Both the position numbers and the translations under genes were made by a program. Shown here in pieces: positions 1 to 14,000 of a DNA stretch of 64,000 nt. Positions within the stretch are counted from its first letter, which is position 1. Every line of letters starts with the position of its first letter. Source of the DNA: Rhopalosiphum padi (taxonomy: Eukaryota > Arthropoda > Insecta > Hemiptera > Aphididae). The notes beneath the pieces were generated by a model. It did no database searches and was not told the DNA's origin. It was given only the letters and a program-made list of their open reading frames with translations. The DNA lies in assembly GCF_020882245.1 (NCBI RefSeq), contig NC_083597.1, forward strand, positions 73,076,152 through 73,140,151. Direction: 5' to 3'.

Positions 1-1799
1 AAACACGTGATATTATAAAATAGGTAATAATATATACGAAACAGTGCTTCCATTTAACACTACACTTATATAAATGTATATAACAAGGATATCTAACTCG
101 ATTTAATTACGTTACATCGCCTATAAATAAGACACCGACAATAATATTTATAAAACATGTCAAGATAAGGTTTAATATATATTATAATATTATTTCGGAT
201 GGCTGTGACAAGACCTTCGGAAGTCTTGTTTTAATTTGATTTCAGTTCAGTGATCGAATAAAACTGACTATTCATATATAACATTTTATGTATAGGCAAA
301 CAAGCCTTACAATAATTTGTTGCATGTAAATTTATATTGCAACATTTAAGAGCTAAATACTGATGAGCTTTCAAAATGTGTATAATACAATATAGTTTAT
401 ATACACGAATACGTTATACATGAATAAAGTAATTTATTTAAATATATAGAAAGTATTCAAGTATATAATATATTCTATATTTCCAAGTTAACAATGTTTA
501 CATGTCATCGCAAAAAATTATTTTTGAAAAAAGATGTTAAATTTTTACAATTTTCTTTTTTTCTTATTTTTACTTATTTGAAAACCAGTATACATTTTTC
601 ATTTAGTGATCCCAAGTAGAATAACTCTCAAGAGTATTTACTTCAGTATAAAAAATTAAGGTTAGAACTAGTAGTTAATTAGTTTTGATTGTTATGAGTA
701 TTTAAACTTTAAAGTTTAGATGAGTGGTGATGCGGAGAAGTGAACCAACAACATTTTGCAGGATACCTACTTCTGGGAAATCTGCTTCACTCAACTAAAT
801 TTTAACATTTATAACTAATAATATGTACCTTAGAAATCCAATTGTTTTGTAGCTATGAGTACTCTAAAAAAAATATATTTCGCTTTGGAATATGTATATT
901 ATCATTTTTTAAATAAGTAAAAACCTAAAAATATTAATAAAACAGCAAAAAAATCTATATTATATTTATATTTTAATTTAAATATTTTATTTTTTTAATG
1001 AAATTAAATTATATAAAATAAAATAATGTTTATAACTTTTTAAAAAATGAGTTTAAATTTTGAATAGATCACCATGTATTTAAATATATATTAATCAATT
1101 CGTTTATAATATGGTATATGCATATCAAACCAAGTACTAGGTATATAGTTACACATACAGTTCAAATACATACATATTGGCTGATACTAACACAATATAA
1201 TATTTTTAAAAATGATATTGCTTATTTGGCCAATACATATAATTTTGAATATACACTATAATAACGTCCCCAAAACGTTATGAAACATAAATTGCACAGT
1301 AGATTTAGTCCAAAAAAAAAAAAAAAATATTCTGCTCCGGTGTATAAAATTAAAATTGTATAGTTTTCTAATGATATTACATTTTAACTATAAATGAATA
1401 TTTTCAAAAAAATTTAAATTTTGCAAAATAATGAATGTCCACCATATAAACGTATCAGACTTTGATATCGTCGGTGAATTCGTTTTTTAATTTTACAACG
1501 ATGACCAAGTGGACTAGAAATAATACTATGCATAGATTCTCATAATTAAGAAATACTTGGATTTTGCCAGGAGAGGACTTCAATTCTTTAGGATTTTTAT
1601 GCTAATTAAACGAATCAAATTTTTCCAACGCCGATGTTTAACCTATCCTCGATCGTTTTTCAATGGGTTTGTAAGAGCAAAACGTGCGTTGTCGTCTGTG
1701 AATATCGAGATCGATAATCATCGTATCGCAATAGAACAAACGACGAACAGTAGTATGTTCGGTCGTGGCTTGCCACGCAGACGGAAGTTTTGGTCTTAT
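1..1799. other. AT-rich non-coding DNA
   Basis: Very AT-rich sequence with homopolymer runs, for example an A run near 1312-1327. The open frames here are short and unlike known proteins. I see no gene. Confidence 0.6.
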
Positions 1800-2271
1800 A
1801 CGAACGGATATGGTCGTAAATAAATTGAAAAAACTCGATTTGGGCGGGGTAACGCACTCGGAAACTACTCGGCGGTGTCCACCCCGCAAGGCTTGCCGCC
1901 CGAAACCACTCTGGAAATCGCGCGGTCCACCACGCGGTCGCGTCGCATAATATTCGTCCGTATCGGAAACGCGATAATTCGCGTGGACGCGCGCGCGAGA
2001 GAGAGTGAGTGAGAGGGACAGAGCGTGAGGGAGATCAAAGAGACAGCAACAGCCACCGACGACGTATAATATAATACGCGATGGAACGGCGCCAGCCCGA
2101 CATAACAAATGTGTGTGCGGGCGCGAGACGGGAAAAACAACCACCGCCCACCGTCGCAGCCACACCGCCACACCGCCGTGACTGCAGCGAGTTTTATATA
2201 TTTTTTTCCTCCTTTTTCGCGTCTCCCGTCCGCATATACGTCGTGTGTAAAAGTGTATATATAAATATATA

Positions 2272-2307
2272 TGTGTGCGTGTGCGTGTATGTGTGTGTGT
2301 GTGTGCA
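2272..2307. repeat. (GT)n microsatellite, interrupted
   Basis: Alternating GT with GC/AT interruptions inside the CpG-rich block. Confidence 0.8.
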
Positions 2308-2482
2308 CACGGAGAGAGAAAAAAAAATATAAAACTTATATACGCGTAGATATATACAATATATTATATATACATATATATATAATCGCCGAAGAAACTG
2401 GGCGAGACGTCGCGTAGTTTAGTCGTCGGCGACGGAGGAAAAAAGAAAGCCGATGCCATACATATATATATATACATATAAT

Positions 2483-2506
2483 GTGTAGTGTGTGTGTGTG
2501 TGTGTA
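2483..2506. repeat. (GT)n microsatellite
   Basis: Short nearly pure GT run next to a (TA)n stretch at 2461-2480. Confidence 0.8.
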
Positions 2507-3450
2507 CTTTTAAAAGCCGCGCACAACTGGCGTTTTTCTTTTATTCAAATAAACAACTCGCCATTATATATATACACAATCCGAAGAGAATAATATATGT
2601 TTGTGTGTGTGTGCGTTTATATTCTTTCCTTATATTTAGGTATATATATTATATATATATATACATATATTCCGTACAGTAGAAATACTTGGTGTGTATG
2701 GGTTTCACCCCTCCCCCTCCGCTATTTATATGCCCGACGAGTTCGATTTCCTCGCCACTACAATGTGCGCACCCCCTCGAAAACTTTGAACTTTTTCCCT
2801 TTTTTTTCTTTCAGTTTTGTTTATTCGGTTTGCGCCGGTCTGCGCGCGTGACGACACATGACGGCGTGAAAATTAAAACTGCGATCGCTCTCCGAAAACA
2901 CTTATATCATATACTATTATACTATTTATATATATATGTATACATAAAGGCAGTGCGTCCATCATAACACTAGACGAACATAACGATATATAAACTGCAG
3001 ACTGGCTTCCTTGTAGACGCACAGACGGATGTCTGGCGCGCAGTCTTATAGTCGTATACAATATATAACATAATATCATTATAACCTCATACGACGATAA
3101 TATAATATGTAAAGTTTCTCGCCCGTCAGCCCTCGGCCGCCACTACCGCCTTTAGTTATCGATCATCGCCGCCGACACTGTCGTGGAATAGTTGTGGGTC
3201 AGGGGTGGGGGACTTTAGAAGATCGAGAAACTCGGCAAAAGCGACGATTATTCCTGTATATATGCATACATTAGACCGAAGAGGAGACTGTTAGCGTTAA
3301 TGGACGTCTCGTATCTCGATCTATAGACCGGAAATGAAAGTCGACCGTCACTATATAACGTTCCGACGAAGTTCCGAAATATTATTGGTTATTTAGCGGC
3401 TACGGTCACGTGTTATTCGATGTGCTAACCGCCGAATGAAATTATCATCG

Positions 3451-6400
3451 ATATGATAAAGTGTATATACTTAATATTTTAGTGTTTTATTATCATTGTA
3501 AAAAATGCTAATGCACAAAACCCATATGGGTTTGTACGCAACTCGCCTCCAAGGCTCAGTCAATCTTCTATCGTCCCAAACCTAAACCATATCAAAATGT
3601 TTCCGTCAAATCATTAAATATCCATAGTACTAAACACACGATCCGTCATGATATTTCTGTTCTTTTCGTCCAAAAATTGGCTTATACTTATTGTAAAAGA
3701 TCTCATTAACAAAACCATAGAAAACCTCTTATAACTGAACCAACAGCACGAAAACTTCCCGATGATTTTTAAGGAGCTCAAAAAGCTTAAAGCTGAATAA
3801 GCAAACCTACTCAGTTACTCGAGCCCAAGTGCGTTCAATAGCAGTTATCTTGACCCACCTACAATCAACTTGACACATATCGTATAGGACTTGCACTTTT
3901 TGTTAACTACATTATACATTGTTTAATAAATTTAAATACAATATATAATATACATATACATATTATATATTTGTTTTGCCTTCATTGCCCCCACCAACAA
4001 TACCGTGGTCACGTCCTTTTATATGATTCGTGATGCAGAATGCCAGAATATATACTGCAACAGCTGATAGTTTAATCTCGGAATATTTATTTTCCATTAA
4101 ATCTAATCTTATTATTTCTATGCTCGAGTGTTCTCCGATAACTAAATCGCCCTGTATAAAGCGAAAAGTGAGTTTAACCACGAAAACTTCACCAGATGCG
4201 TGCAGGCGATCCCTGCCGTTAAATAATATATAATATAATGACGATCGATGGCAAAATGGATCATATAATATTTTGAAACTACTCAGGAAAATTATTATTA
4301 TAAAGATCCCATGCACTATAAACTTTATATGGGTTTCGGTTCGCTAAATTTCTTTATAGTAGCTTTTCATATAATAACGCAATATGGCCATCTCTCAATT
4401 TTAGTGGTAACACGTGTTCAGCGGTTATCGTACCTATATAATATAATATGATGTATTATCAATGTCGTGGGAAACATATAAACACAAAACAAAAAAGCCA
4501 GTTTACAACGTATAGTATGTATTTTCGTATGATATTATAGACGCTGTCCGAAGTCGTTTGTCGAAAATCATGGTTTTTATTATTCGTTTGAACGTATAAT
4601 AAATATAACATAATATCGTTTGAAGGACGATAAATAAGGTTTTCGCAGACATTCAATAAAACGGAGCGAGATTTCAAAAACACCATATTGTCCACTGAAA
4701 ACCACCAAAAACTACAAGATTTCGTAAACATACCTATAACGCGCAGACGTTTGTATTTTATTATTATTTTCTGAAAATTTCACACGTTAATAAAAATTGT
4801 TGTAAAAAGTATTGCGACTCAACCATACCCGAAAACGAACGAAAATTATTGAAACTTCATTTGATACGAATTAATCAAGTGATAAATTATTTTTTCATTT
4901 AGAAATATTTCAAATATTGTTTATAGGAAATTATGCAGTAAATTTAAGTAGTAATATACTTTGAAATAGTATTTAATATAATAATTAATTAAATTAAAAT
5001 TAAAAATAAAATAACATTAATAAGTATTCTAATAACGATTCTCCAATATTTTAAAATACTACCTATTAGACGTTAAAATTGTTTTTTTTTCTGGAAAATT
5101 CATACATAAACGGAAAATATGGTAAAAAAATAATGTGATACAACCACGCCCAAATAAAACGATTGTAACTTCACATAATAAGGAAAAAAAATGGGGTAAA
5201 TAATTAAAAAAAAAAAAAACATGGGCATATTCAACGGAGGAGACCAACTCAGTAGCCAAAATATCTAAATTTTCATAAGCACTCTTTATATTATAATATA
5301 AGATTATATTACCAGAGAGTACTGGGCTATTTAAAAATGATTGTTTACATGAAAATAAATATACCATCGATCATTCGAGCGAGCTGTATGTAATATTATT
5401 ATTAACGATAGTAAAAAATAATGAATATTAATTTAATTTTCGTTTTAGCCAAACGGATTTTTCCTTTAAGCGGGTATATTTATATTTTTTTAATACTTAT
5501 CATTCCGTATAGGTACTCGAAACTAAAATTTCGTATTTAAAAACTAAACTATCAGGTTTATTGCAATGATCCCTCCTATATACTTTTAAAATGTTAACTT
5601 TTGACAAAGCCAAATGTTTGCGCATGAAAGATTATAGAAATATCCCGAAAGAAAATGGACGGTAGCAATAAAATAATAACTTCCCCTCCGTAATTCGGTA
5701 ATTTCAACTTTCGACAGTCATTAATACTTAGTGTTATTATGTAAAAACGTTTATATGTTTTGTTAAAAGATACAATTTTGAGATGAAAATAATATGTATA
5801 TCTATTGAAATGGACCACGAAGCAGCCGCAGAGACTATTTAATTTACAATTCTGTTTTGCACCCGACGTATACCAATAGGATACAGTAAAATTTACACTG
5901 TTCAGTGTCATACGTTATTATAATATTAGGTACGAAACACAATTATTATGCACACTCGTTCGGATATGATAATATTACTTTGGCGACCGCGATATCTATA
6001 TTATACCTATGCGCCGCGTTCCACGTGTACACAATTAGATTCAAACTTAGATTATAATATACAAAGTGTTTACGAGTAGGCACCTGCAACTATATACACA
6101 TCTATCACGTGGTTGTTTAATATGTGAATATTTACGAGTTTTAATTAAACTTGCAATGAAATTTTAATTAACAAAAACATGATATTATGTAAATTTCAAT
6201 GACGTTCCTTCTCTGTCGGACGAAATTAAAAATATGGTAAACAATATTTCTATCCGCGCCTGTTGCACATTACACAGTCTGCGTGAGTTCAATTACAACG
6301 TGTACCATGCGTCGTGTTTACGTGTCCACAGAGTATTTTCACGATATTATTTAAATTCAACGGAACTCGAAACACCCTCCGGGGAATATCGTCCGCGAAA

Positions 6401-7489
6401 GCGCGTCGCTTGTTTTGTATTAATATACGAACATCCCTGTGCATACAGCGGGCATATCATTATGTACGGAATCCACAAAGTTAATACAGATTTTAACGAT
6501 ATCGCAGGTGCTAAAATAATAATATGAAATAGTCTACGCAAGTGGTTGAATTGAAACGAGTAAACAACGTTACATGATTTCGAGGAGCAGCTTAGGAGAG
6601 CGGTTAGTTCGTAATTACGGCTGCAGTTATTATTGCAGGATCACACGAAGAATTAATCAGCCAACACGAATAGAAACAAAAACAAAGATTGTAAATCTAT
6701 TACGAAACTGACTTTCGGTTATTTATATATGCATGCTGCAGTTTACGAGTATGTAACCGAAATTGCAGCAAATAAAATATTAGGAGTGGAGTGACCGGCA
6801 CTGATAATGAATAAACAATGAATATTTTAAAATATAATTCGTGCTTATAGTAATATGAATGTGATTATTTTAAGTCGAATTGCAATTTCATAATCGAAAA
6901 TAATAACCATCACTAGCTATGATAATATATGTTATACATTTATAATTATTCTCACTCGATTTTAATCGAGTCAATTATATATGTTAAAATAATCTTATTT
7001 TTAAAATATATTACGCTATCACGTTTGGCTTGTCGTTCGTTACACACACTATGTCTTAGGTTTAAAAAATTCAAATTTGTTCTTCTGCTCAACATTATCC
7101 AAATTTTATATTTTTCATATCGTTAAATGCGGAAAAAATCCCTAGAAAACTGGTAATTATAATTATTGGTATTATATAATACGTACAATTTACTGAGAAG
7201 TCACCAGCGGCTGCTTTATATTCAATTTTAATTCGCGTTCCGATAAAGCATAATGTTTGATTCAATAAATCCAACTAAAAATGAAACCAATATTAAATTG
7301 CAACACAATTATTATCATTTAAAAAAAAGTTCAAAATTAACACATAGAGAAGTCACATACAGAGCTCATCAAATAATGGTGTCTTATGTAATTCACCTTT
7401 AAGAAACCCCAAATTCACACTGTCTGGTCAAAACCAAACTTCTCTCAACAACGATTTAATCAAAAACTGAAATAAATAAAATATAAAAA
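3451..7489. other. Non-coding DNA, no gene recognised
   Basis: Mostly AT-rich. The part from about 3507 to 3905 differs in texture: more C/A, few TA runs, and a long stretch resembling decayed coding sequence, starting beside a 16-base palindrome at 3518-3533. The open frames at 3.96-4.73, 5.06-5.37, 5.59-5.91 and 6.23-6.54 kb have no recognisable motif. Confidence 0.5.
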
Positions 7490-7491
7490 CC

Positions 7492-7655
7492 ATTTATGCA
7501 TTCCCAAATCGCTTCAATCTAATCGACGTCGATGATGTCGAAACCGAAAATACCGTTACAAACAACGCCGTAACCGATTCAAACGTGGAAATCGATTAGC
7601 ACAAAACCAACTTCCCACCACCACCTATCCATGGATATTAGATTATTTAGTAAGA
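7492..7655 (+). pseudogene. Decayed non-LTR retrotransposon ORF1-like fragment (possible Jockey type)
   Basis: One plus-strand frame reads IYAFPNRFNLIDVDDVETEN, then an acidic/Asn/Thr-rich spacer, a TAG stop, then HKTNFPPPPIHGY and another TAG. A PNRF..L motif, an acidic linker and a PPPI(F)-type motif in that order are typical of the ORF1 (gag-like) region before the zinc knuckles in Jockey-clade elements of aphids and other insects. Two in-frame stops and loss of similarity on both sides show a dead scrap. The match is from memory and is weak in length. Confidence 0.35.
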
Positions 7656-10600
7656 AACACATATTAGGTACTTTACAGATCGGTAATTTGTATACAACTT
7701 TTACCCATATTGGTAGGACTACGAACGGAAACACTAAGAAAAAAAATAATATCGTGTATTGGAATTGACTATTTATAACGCTGTATTACTTGTAATTTTC
7801 CGCCGAAAGTGAAAGTATACGATAATAATAATAATATACAAGATTATGCATCAAAGTTCACGTTTCTCACGTGGTGGTATATTATTATTATGTATCTAAA
7901 CCATCTGAGTTATAAAAAACTATAAAATCTATTCGAACAAAAACACACTCTTAGGAAGTATCTACCTACTTAGTTTCATTACTTGGAGTTGTAAGTTTAT
8001 TGTCATCTTCTGCCGAAATATTAATTTATTACTGTCCAGGCACAGTAATTGTAAAAAAAATATATATAAAAATACAGCATCAGAAAAGGTAATATTTTAA
8101 TACATTTAACGAGTGATTTAAACAGCGTCGCGGAACGCAGCTTATGTTTTAATGTATATGATATTATTATAATGTATATAGCTACGGTCGGTGGCCACAG
8201 CACCGTTCTCAAATGGCAAATAAGCCGAGCCGCACGAATATTTAATCCACGGCGGCGTGGACAAAAAGAGGGTTAATCCCTCAGACTTGGGAAAATCCAC
8301 TCACTTATCTGACCCGGATATATGCATACGCCTGGTCGTACGGTACCCGGAAAGCTTACGGAAGTGGTCGGCGGATCAACGGGATTTGATAAATTAAATT
8401 TGTTTTTTTTTCGCTAACAATGGTCATTAAGGCGACGAGCAATTTGATATCGCCCAAAGAAGTAGATCTAGAACGTTCGTTTTCGTCATCCGTCCAACAG
8501 CTGATGTTCCTCCCAGCAATTCTTTGGTAAAAAAAAAAAAAACACATATTAATCATGAATTAAATATTCTCTTATACAATATTTTATAGCGTCACAGACT
8601 ACAAACAATATTTTTTTTTTGCTAATGAATTGAACTATGTATTCCATATATTATTCATAAATGTATAAAACTTATGGATTTTTTAAAAAATTCAAAATAC
8701 CTTAAAAAAAATACGAAAATAAAATAATTACTGTAGTTACAAAAAAAATAATATATATATATATATATATATATTAAACTATATTCATCGGAACAATATT
8801 CGTATTTTATATTTCATCGTTATTCATAAAGTTCAGTACAGATTTTAAATTATAATTAGGTATTCTGGTTTAATTTTTCTTAACATTCAGTTTTAAACAT
8901 TATAACGATCACTGCATTAATTATATCTTATACGTCATATTGAAAGATAATATGAGCTGAATGCGTTAGCACATTAGCAATGCAGGAAATTCCATAAATT
9001 ATTTGTCCAATATTCCACTTATCTAAACTTAAAAACTTGTTACTGACATTATTAAATTATTCGTTTTTATCCATTTAAATTATCAGAAAAGATTTCTGCT
9101 TTGAAAAATGAAATTTAAAATGTATTCATTCAGTCATTGAAAAAAATAAAAACTTAAAAAAAATAAAGAAGGTAAAATATTGTTAGATATAAAAAATTGT
9201 AAGAAAAACACATATTTCGGAAATCGTTAATAATATATTCTTCGAGAAAACGAATGCTGACCTCTAAATGAATTATCTTATATACTGTTATTACTACAGC
9301 ATGATTTTTAACTTTTTAAGCAATGAAAAAGTCATATGATCTAAATATTTATGTTGTTGTTTTTAAGAAAACATAAAATAAAGAATATGTACTGTTTAAC
9401 AACTAACAAGAAACTTTGTATTTATAAAAAAAAATTGATTTATTTGTAAAAAAAATGCACTGATATTTTTGATAAATTTTAAATAGATATTTAAATTAAA
9501 TTGTCGATCATCATCATTGTTGTCTTCTTGGAAAAAACAATTAAAACGAAGTAAATTTGGAGATTTTCAAACTCAAATATACGCCGCTAGTTTTGTTTAC
9601 CAAATTATCTGCTGCCGAAGGAACATTCAATATTGACCGAAAATTTGGACTATTTGAAGCATATTGCATATACTATATAGCATACAATATAATCCAGTTA
9701 GTATAAATTCAAAATTCCATGATGTGTTTTCATTTTTATTAAGAAGAATATTCTCTAATTGTTTTTATGTGTTGTAAATAAGAACTTTTAGCAAAAACTT
9801 AATCTAATGTATTTTTTATTATTATTCTAGATTTTCCTTAAATCTCATTTAATTAGTTTGCTCCATTTTTTTACTATCACAAGACCATCATCAATTACTG
9901 TTAAATTTATTGTTTTTAATTTTTATATATAACTTGTACAAAAAAAAAAAAACAAACAAATTTCCGAAAAAAAAATGTTAAATTATATTTTAACTAGTAA
10001 TTTTGTATAGTGATTTCAGTAGCTTTTGTAATAAGCAATAACAGTATCTTAGTATCTTAATCAAAATAAAAAATAATGTATTTAAATCTTGTGAAATTTT
10101 TAAAATGATATTCAATTGCTTCTAACCAAGTATCAACCGAGTAAATATTGGCTCTGTCGAAAACCACAAATTTGGGTTTAATTTCAAGTTTTAGTCTATC
10201 GTAATATTAACTGTTGAATTATTGTTTTAGTTAAACGATGAAATTTGTGTGCTAATGTGCTACACAAGATAAATGATTTTTGTGTATGATGTTATCAGAA
10301 CTATTTCAACAATAAGCATAATAATCATTACTTATGATCAATATGTCTGTATATAACTGGTTAGTATAAATAGGAAGAAAGTATATAACCACTCTGTTGT
10401 ATTGAGTATATAGTATGATATTATATTAATGTTTCCATCACAGAAATTTATTTTGCAATTTATAATATAGTAGGTTGAATTAATTTTTAACGATAAAATT
10501 GCATTTGAAAATACTAATATGACATATTACATTGTGTATAAAATATATAAATATCTATGATACGTCTAAAAGTTTTAAGTAACCACTAATAATATTTTTA

Positions 10601-10999
10601 AATTACACAAACTTATGAAGGACTTAGGAGGAATACATTTTCAAAATTATATTCTTAGCAAAAGTTTTTTATCAAAATTTATAGAAATAAAAATATTGAA
10701 CATTTCAAATGTTTTTAAATAGATTCAAAAGAGACGAATCATTTTTTTAAAATACTTTTTGATTTTTTTACACCAAAATAACAAAAATTATTTTGTTAAA
10801 AACGTGTTTTCTGTTAAATAATTTCCGTTTTTCACAATTTTTATTTTGTTTTCCTATATTTTTCAAAAATAATGATAATTTTCAACTTTACGATCTTTCA
10901 AATCTAGTAACTATAGATTGAATTTGCTCCTAGAAAAATACTTACGTAAATGAGATAATGAAACATTTTTTTTACTGTTGTAAAGAAAGTATAACTATT
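7656..10999. other. AT-rich non-coding DNA
   Basis: Long AT-rich stretch with poly-A/T runs and an (AT)n microsatellite. No frame resembles a protein. A CAGCTG E-box lies near 8500. Confidence 0.55.
8749..8774. repeat. (AT)n microsatellite
   Basis: Pure alternating AT run of about 26 bases. Confidence 0.85.
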
Positions 11000-11020
11000 G
11001 GTATACCATGTGGCGTGTAT

Positions 11021-11058
11021 AACACACACACACATACACCACACACACACACAAAACA
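11021..11058. repeat. (AC)n microsatellite, interrupted
   Basis: ACACAC runs broken by ATACACC and AAAAC. Confidence 0.8.
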
Positions 11059-14000
11059 CATCTTTATAAAATCAATACATTAATCGTTCCACTCAGAATT
11101 TATAATACGAAATATGTAGAAACTTGCTCATTTTTTTTTTTATCATATCCGAGAAATCTACATTCAATATAATAAATTATGTATTTACTTAAAATTCACG
11201 CCCTAATTATTATTATAAGTTTATCGTTTATAATTTATACAAACGGGTTTTTCTGAGAATTTTAGGATCGCATCAGTCGTGGTTGCGTGATGGTTAGGTC
11301 GGCGGGCGGCGAGCAAATATCGCGGTTCATCGAATGTTTAATAATAGTAGTAATAATAATAATTATAATAATAATTATATGATTACGTTTATTATTATTA
11401 TAAATTATAATAATAATAATAAGCATAATAGTCGTCGTCGTGCGCGCATAACATAAATAACATAATACAATAATCGCGTGGCAATTCATATATTTTCAGA
11501 AGACGTAAAACCGCGGCTAGTTTATGTATACAGCGTACGACGACGACGACGACGATATACATTTTGATCCCAGGCCATAAACCACGAGAAATTTCGCAGA
11601 GATTAAGCGGACCGACGGCGGTGGTACACACTATTTATTTAACATGTATATAATAACGACATTATAGCCGACTCCCTCCCCTCCCCAACCACACTTATAC
11701 AAGTCCGGCTCTCGAACGTTCCCCATTGTTATGGATATATTATTATTATTATTATTATGACACCGTCGCCATCGCCGCTTGGCGCATTCGTCCGCTAAGC
11801 TATGTCCCGAGGCTATAGGAGTTATGAACGGTTAGCTCACTGTGTTTAAAAACGAAAATAATTTTCGGTCAAAAACTGTTGTATAGAAATGTTGAAAATC
11901 TAAATTTCGTCCGAGAACATATTTTTTGTGCACCTCTTTCTTGAGTAATATCCACTGCATGGTCGTGAATACATACAATTAAATTATTTATGGAAAAAAA
12001 GGATTTTTTTATATTTATTAATAAATTAAAATTAAGTATATAACACACAAGTGCATAGGATGTGATATATTATAGGATATATAAATAGTTTTCAGTTTTC
12101 ACTATTTACAATAACATATTATTGATAGACTGTGATTGTTATTGAACAGCCACTAATACCATATTTATATTACGGAAATAAATGTCTATGCTTTTATACA
12201 AGTTTGCGTTTAAGATATAGTAAAAATTAATATATATATATTTATTTATCAACTTATTTATCTCTAGTTGTGGAGTATCACAATTTTAATTTCTTCTTTT
12301 TTTTATGTAATTGTATAATCTACGTATGTAAGTTAATGATAAATTTACTTCTTGATTAAATCAAATTGCACGTGAAACATCAATGAAATTATAATCATAA
12401 AATAAACTTTATTGTGGTTATTTAAAAAGATTTTTTACTTTTTAGCATTTGAGCGATGTGGTAGATGTATTGATTTTATAATGGCATGTGTTGATTATCA
12501 TCATCTTTGGATAGTAAAAATGCTTCAATTTTTAACTTTGGTGGTTGTTTCTGGTAGTAAATGAGATCTTGTTAGTATTTTTGGGGGTTAAATGTAAAAT
12601 TCTTAGTATTTTTCAAAATAATCGTGAAAAAACAAAGAATACAATTAGAAAAAGTGAAAATATTATGTGAAACCAGTATTTGACAAATTTGGTTTGGTTT
12701 TGTTGTTGTAAGTAATGCAAATATAAATAAACCTAAGTAGAGTTTATAAGTATATTGTCATTACCTGAACATGACAACATTTTTGAAAATATATTTTGGA
12801 TGTTTTTGATGTAGTTAAATTTACAAATTATTATAATTTTTAAATAAAAATTAATAAAACTTTTTATATTATTATTTTTTTATATATATCTAGAATTTTA
12901 AAATTTAATAAGATTGCTGCACATTTGTTTCCTACTTAAAACAAAAATAAAAAGTTTACCTGAAAGTCGTATTAATATTTATGACTTTTTAAAGTTTGTA
13001 AGACAATATTAGATATTGACCTGTATAAGAACTATTTCTCGTCAAACTGTGTTTGTTGTCATTTAAAAATATATATCCGTAGATACTAAGAATTTTACAA
13101 AATATTAAATTAGTTATTTATGATTTTCTACACAGCATAATTTTCTAGGTATGATGAAATATACTTATTAATATAGGCTGATAAATGTCTCCGCTCAATT
13201 TAGTTTTTTATTATCATATGATAATATCATTCTAATTTAAAATATTCATTACAATTATTATACAGTATAGCGGACCTACTTGTGCATATTTTTTTAAACT
13301 ATAATTAAAAACTGTTTTTAACTAAAGTGAAGAGGCGCAAATATTCAAAATTCTTTAGGAAGAGGTTAAAGGGTGAGGGTTAGGCTTTTTAACCTAAGGA
13401 TAGTTTTAGGAGAGTGTATTTTTTGAGAAGGGTTGTTAAAATTTGTGGCGACTAAGCCCCTAATCATTCCTCCCAATTGGTGCACATATATTACATGTCA
13501 CAAATATATACATATGTTTTTATATGAATGGCCATGTTATAGGTACCTGAAAACACTCCTTCTCTGAAGTGTTATGTTTTTTTTTATAAATTTCAGCGAC
13601 CTATAGTATAGTCAGATAGAGGATCAATGCCATATCTATATATTTATTTATAGTCACAGGTCGTTTGTTAAAACTATCCTATCGGCGTCGAGTACTTTAA
13701 TATTAATAATAAATTTGATTTTAATTTTCCATGCAGTTTTTAAGTGATTGCGATGGCTTGACGAATGGTATAGTATACGTTAATAAATGGAATAATTGTC
13801 TGAATAGATTATCACCCGCCACGGGTTTAAGCGACAATTATTTATATTATTATATATTATTATACCTATTCGTCGTCGGCTATGTGTATTGTTTTTATTA
13901 TTATTGCATTTCTTATGTTCATCGGCGAAGTAAAATTAAAATGACTTACCTGCGTCGTCTTTGTCTGTTTCTGACTTATTGTCTAAGTCGTTGACAAATG

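Larger units (their letters stand above)
1800..3450. promoter_or_regulatory. CpG-rich block, possible promoter/5' UTR of a neighbouring gene
   Basis: This stretch is rich in CG dinucleotides (GTCGTCGGCGACGG near 2420, CCGCCACCGC-type text near 2150 and 3150) and is set in AT-rich DNA. It contains GT and TA microsatellites and GAGA-like purine tracts (near 2005-2045). It looks like the start region of another gene or a long regulatory block, but no coding exon follows convincingly on either strand and the direction cannot be told. Because no plus-strand exons appear between here and scrt, a gene reading leftwards out of the window is slightly more likely. Confidence 0.3.

Noticed and set aside
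1638..2332. Several overlapping frames of 60-177 codons on both strands
   Set aside because: They come from CpG-rich and GT-repeat sequence, overlap each other and have no recognisable motif or codon pattern.
11262..11631. Minus-strand frames rich in Ile/Val/Asn
   Set aside because: These are translations of AAT/ATT and ACG microsatellites.
12450..12610. Minus-strand peptide-like text near 12.5 kb (KQPPKLKIEAFLLSKDDDN)
   Set aside because: It hints at a transposon protein but is short and broken by stops, and I could not tie it to a family.
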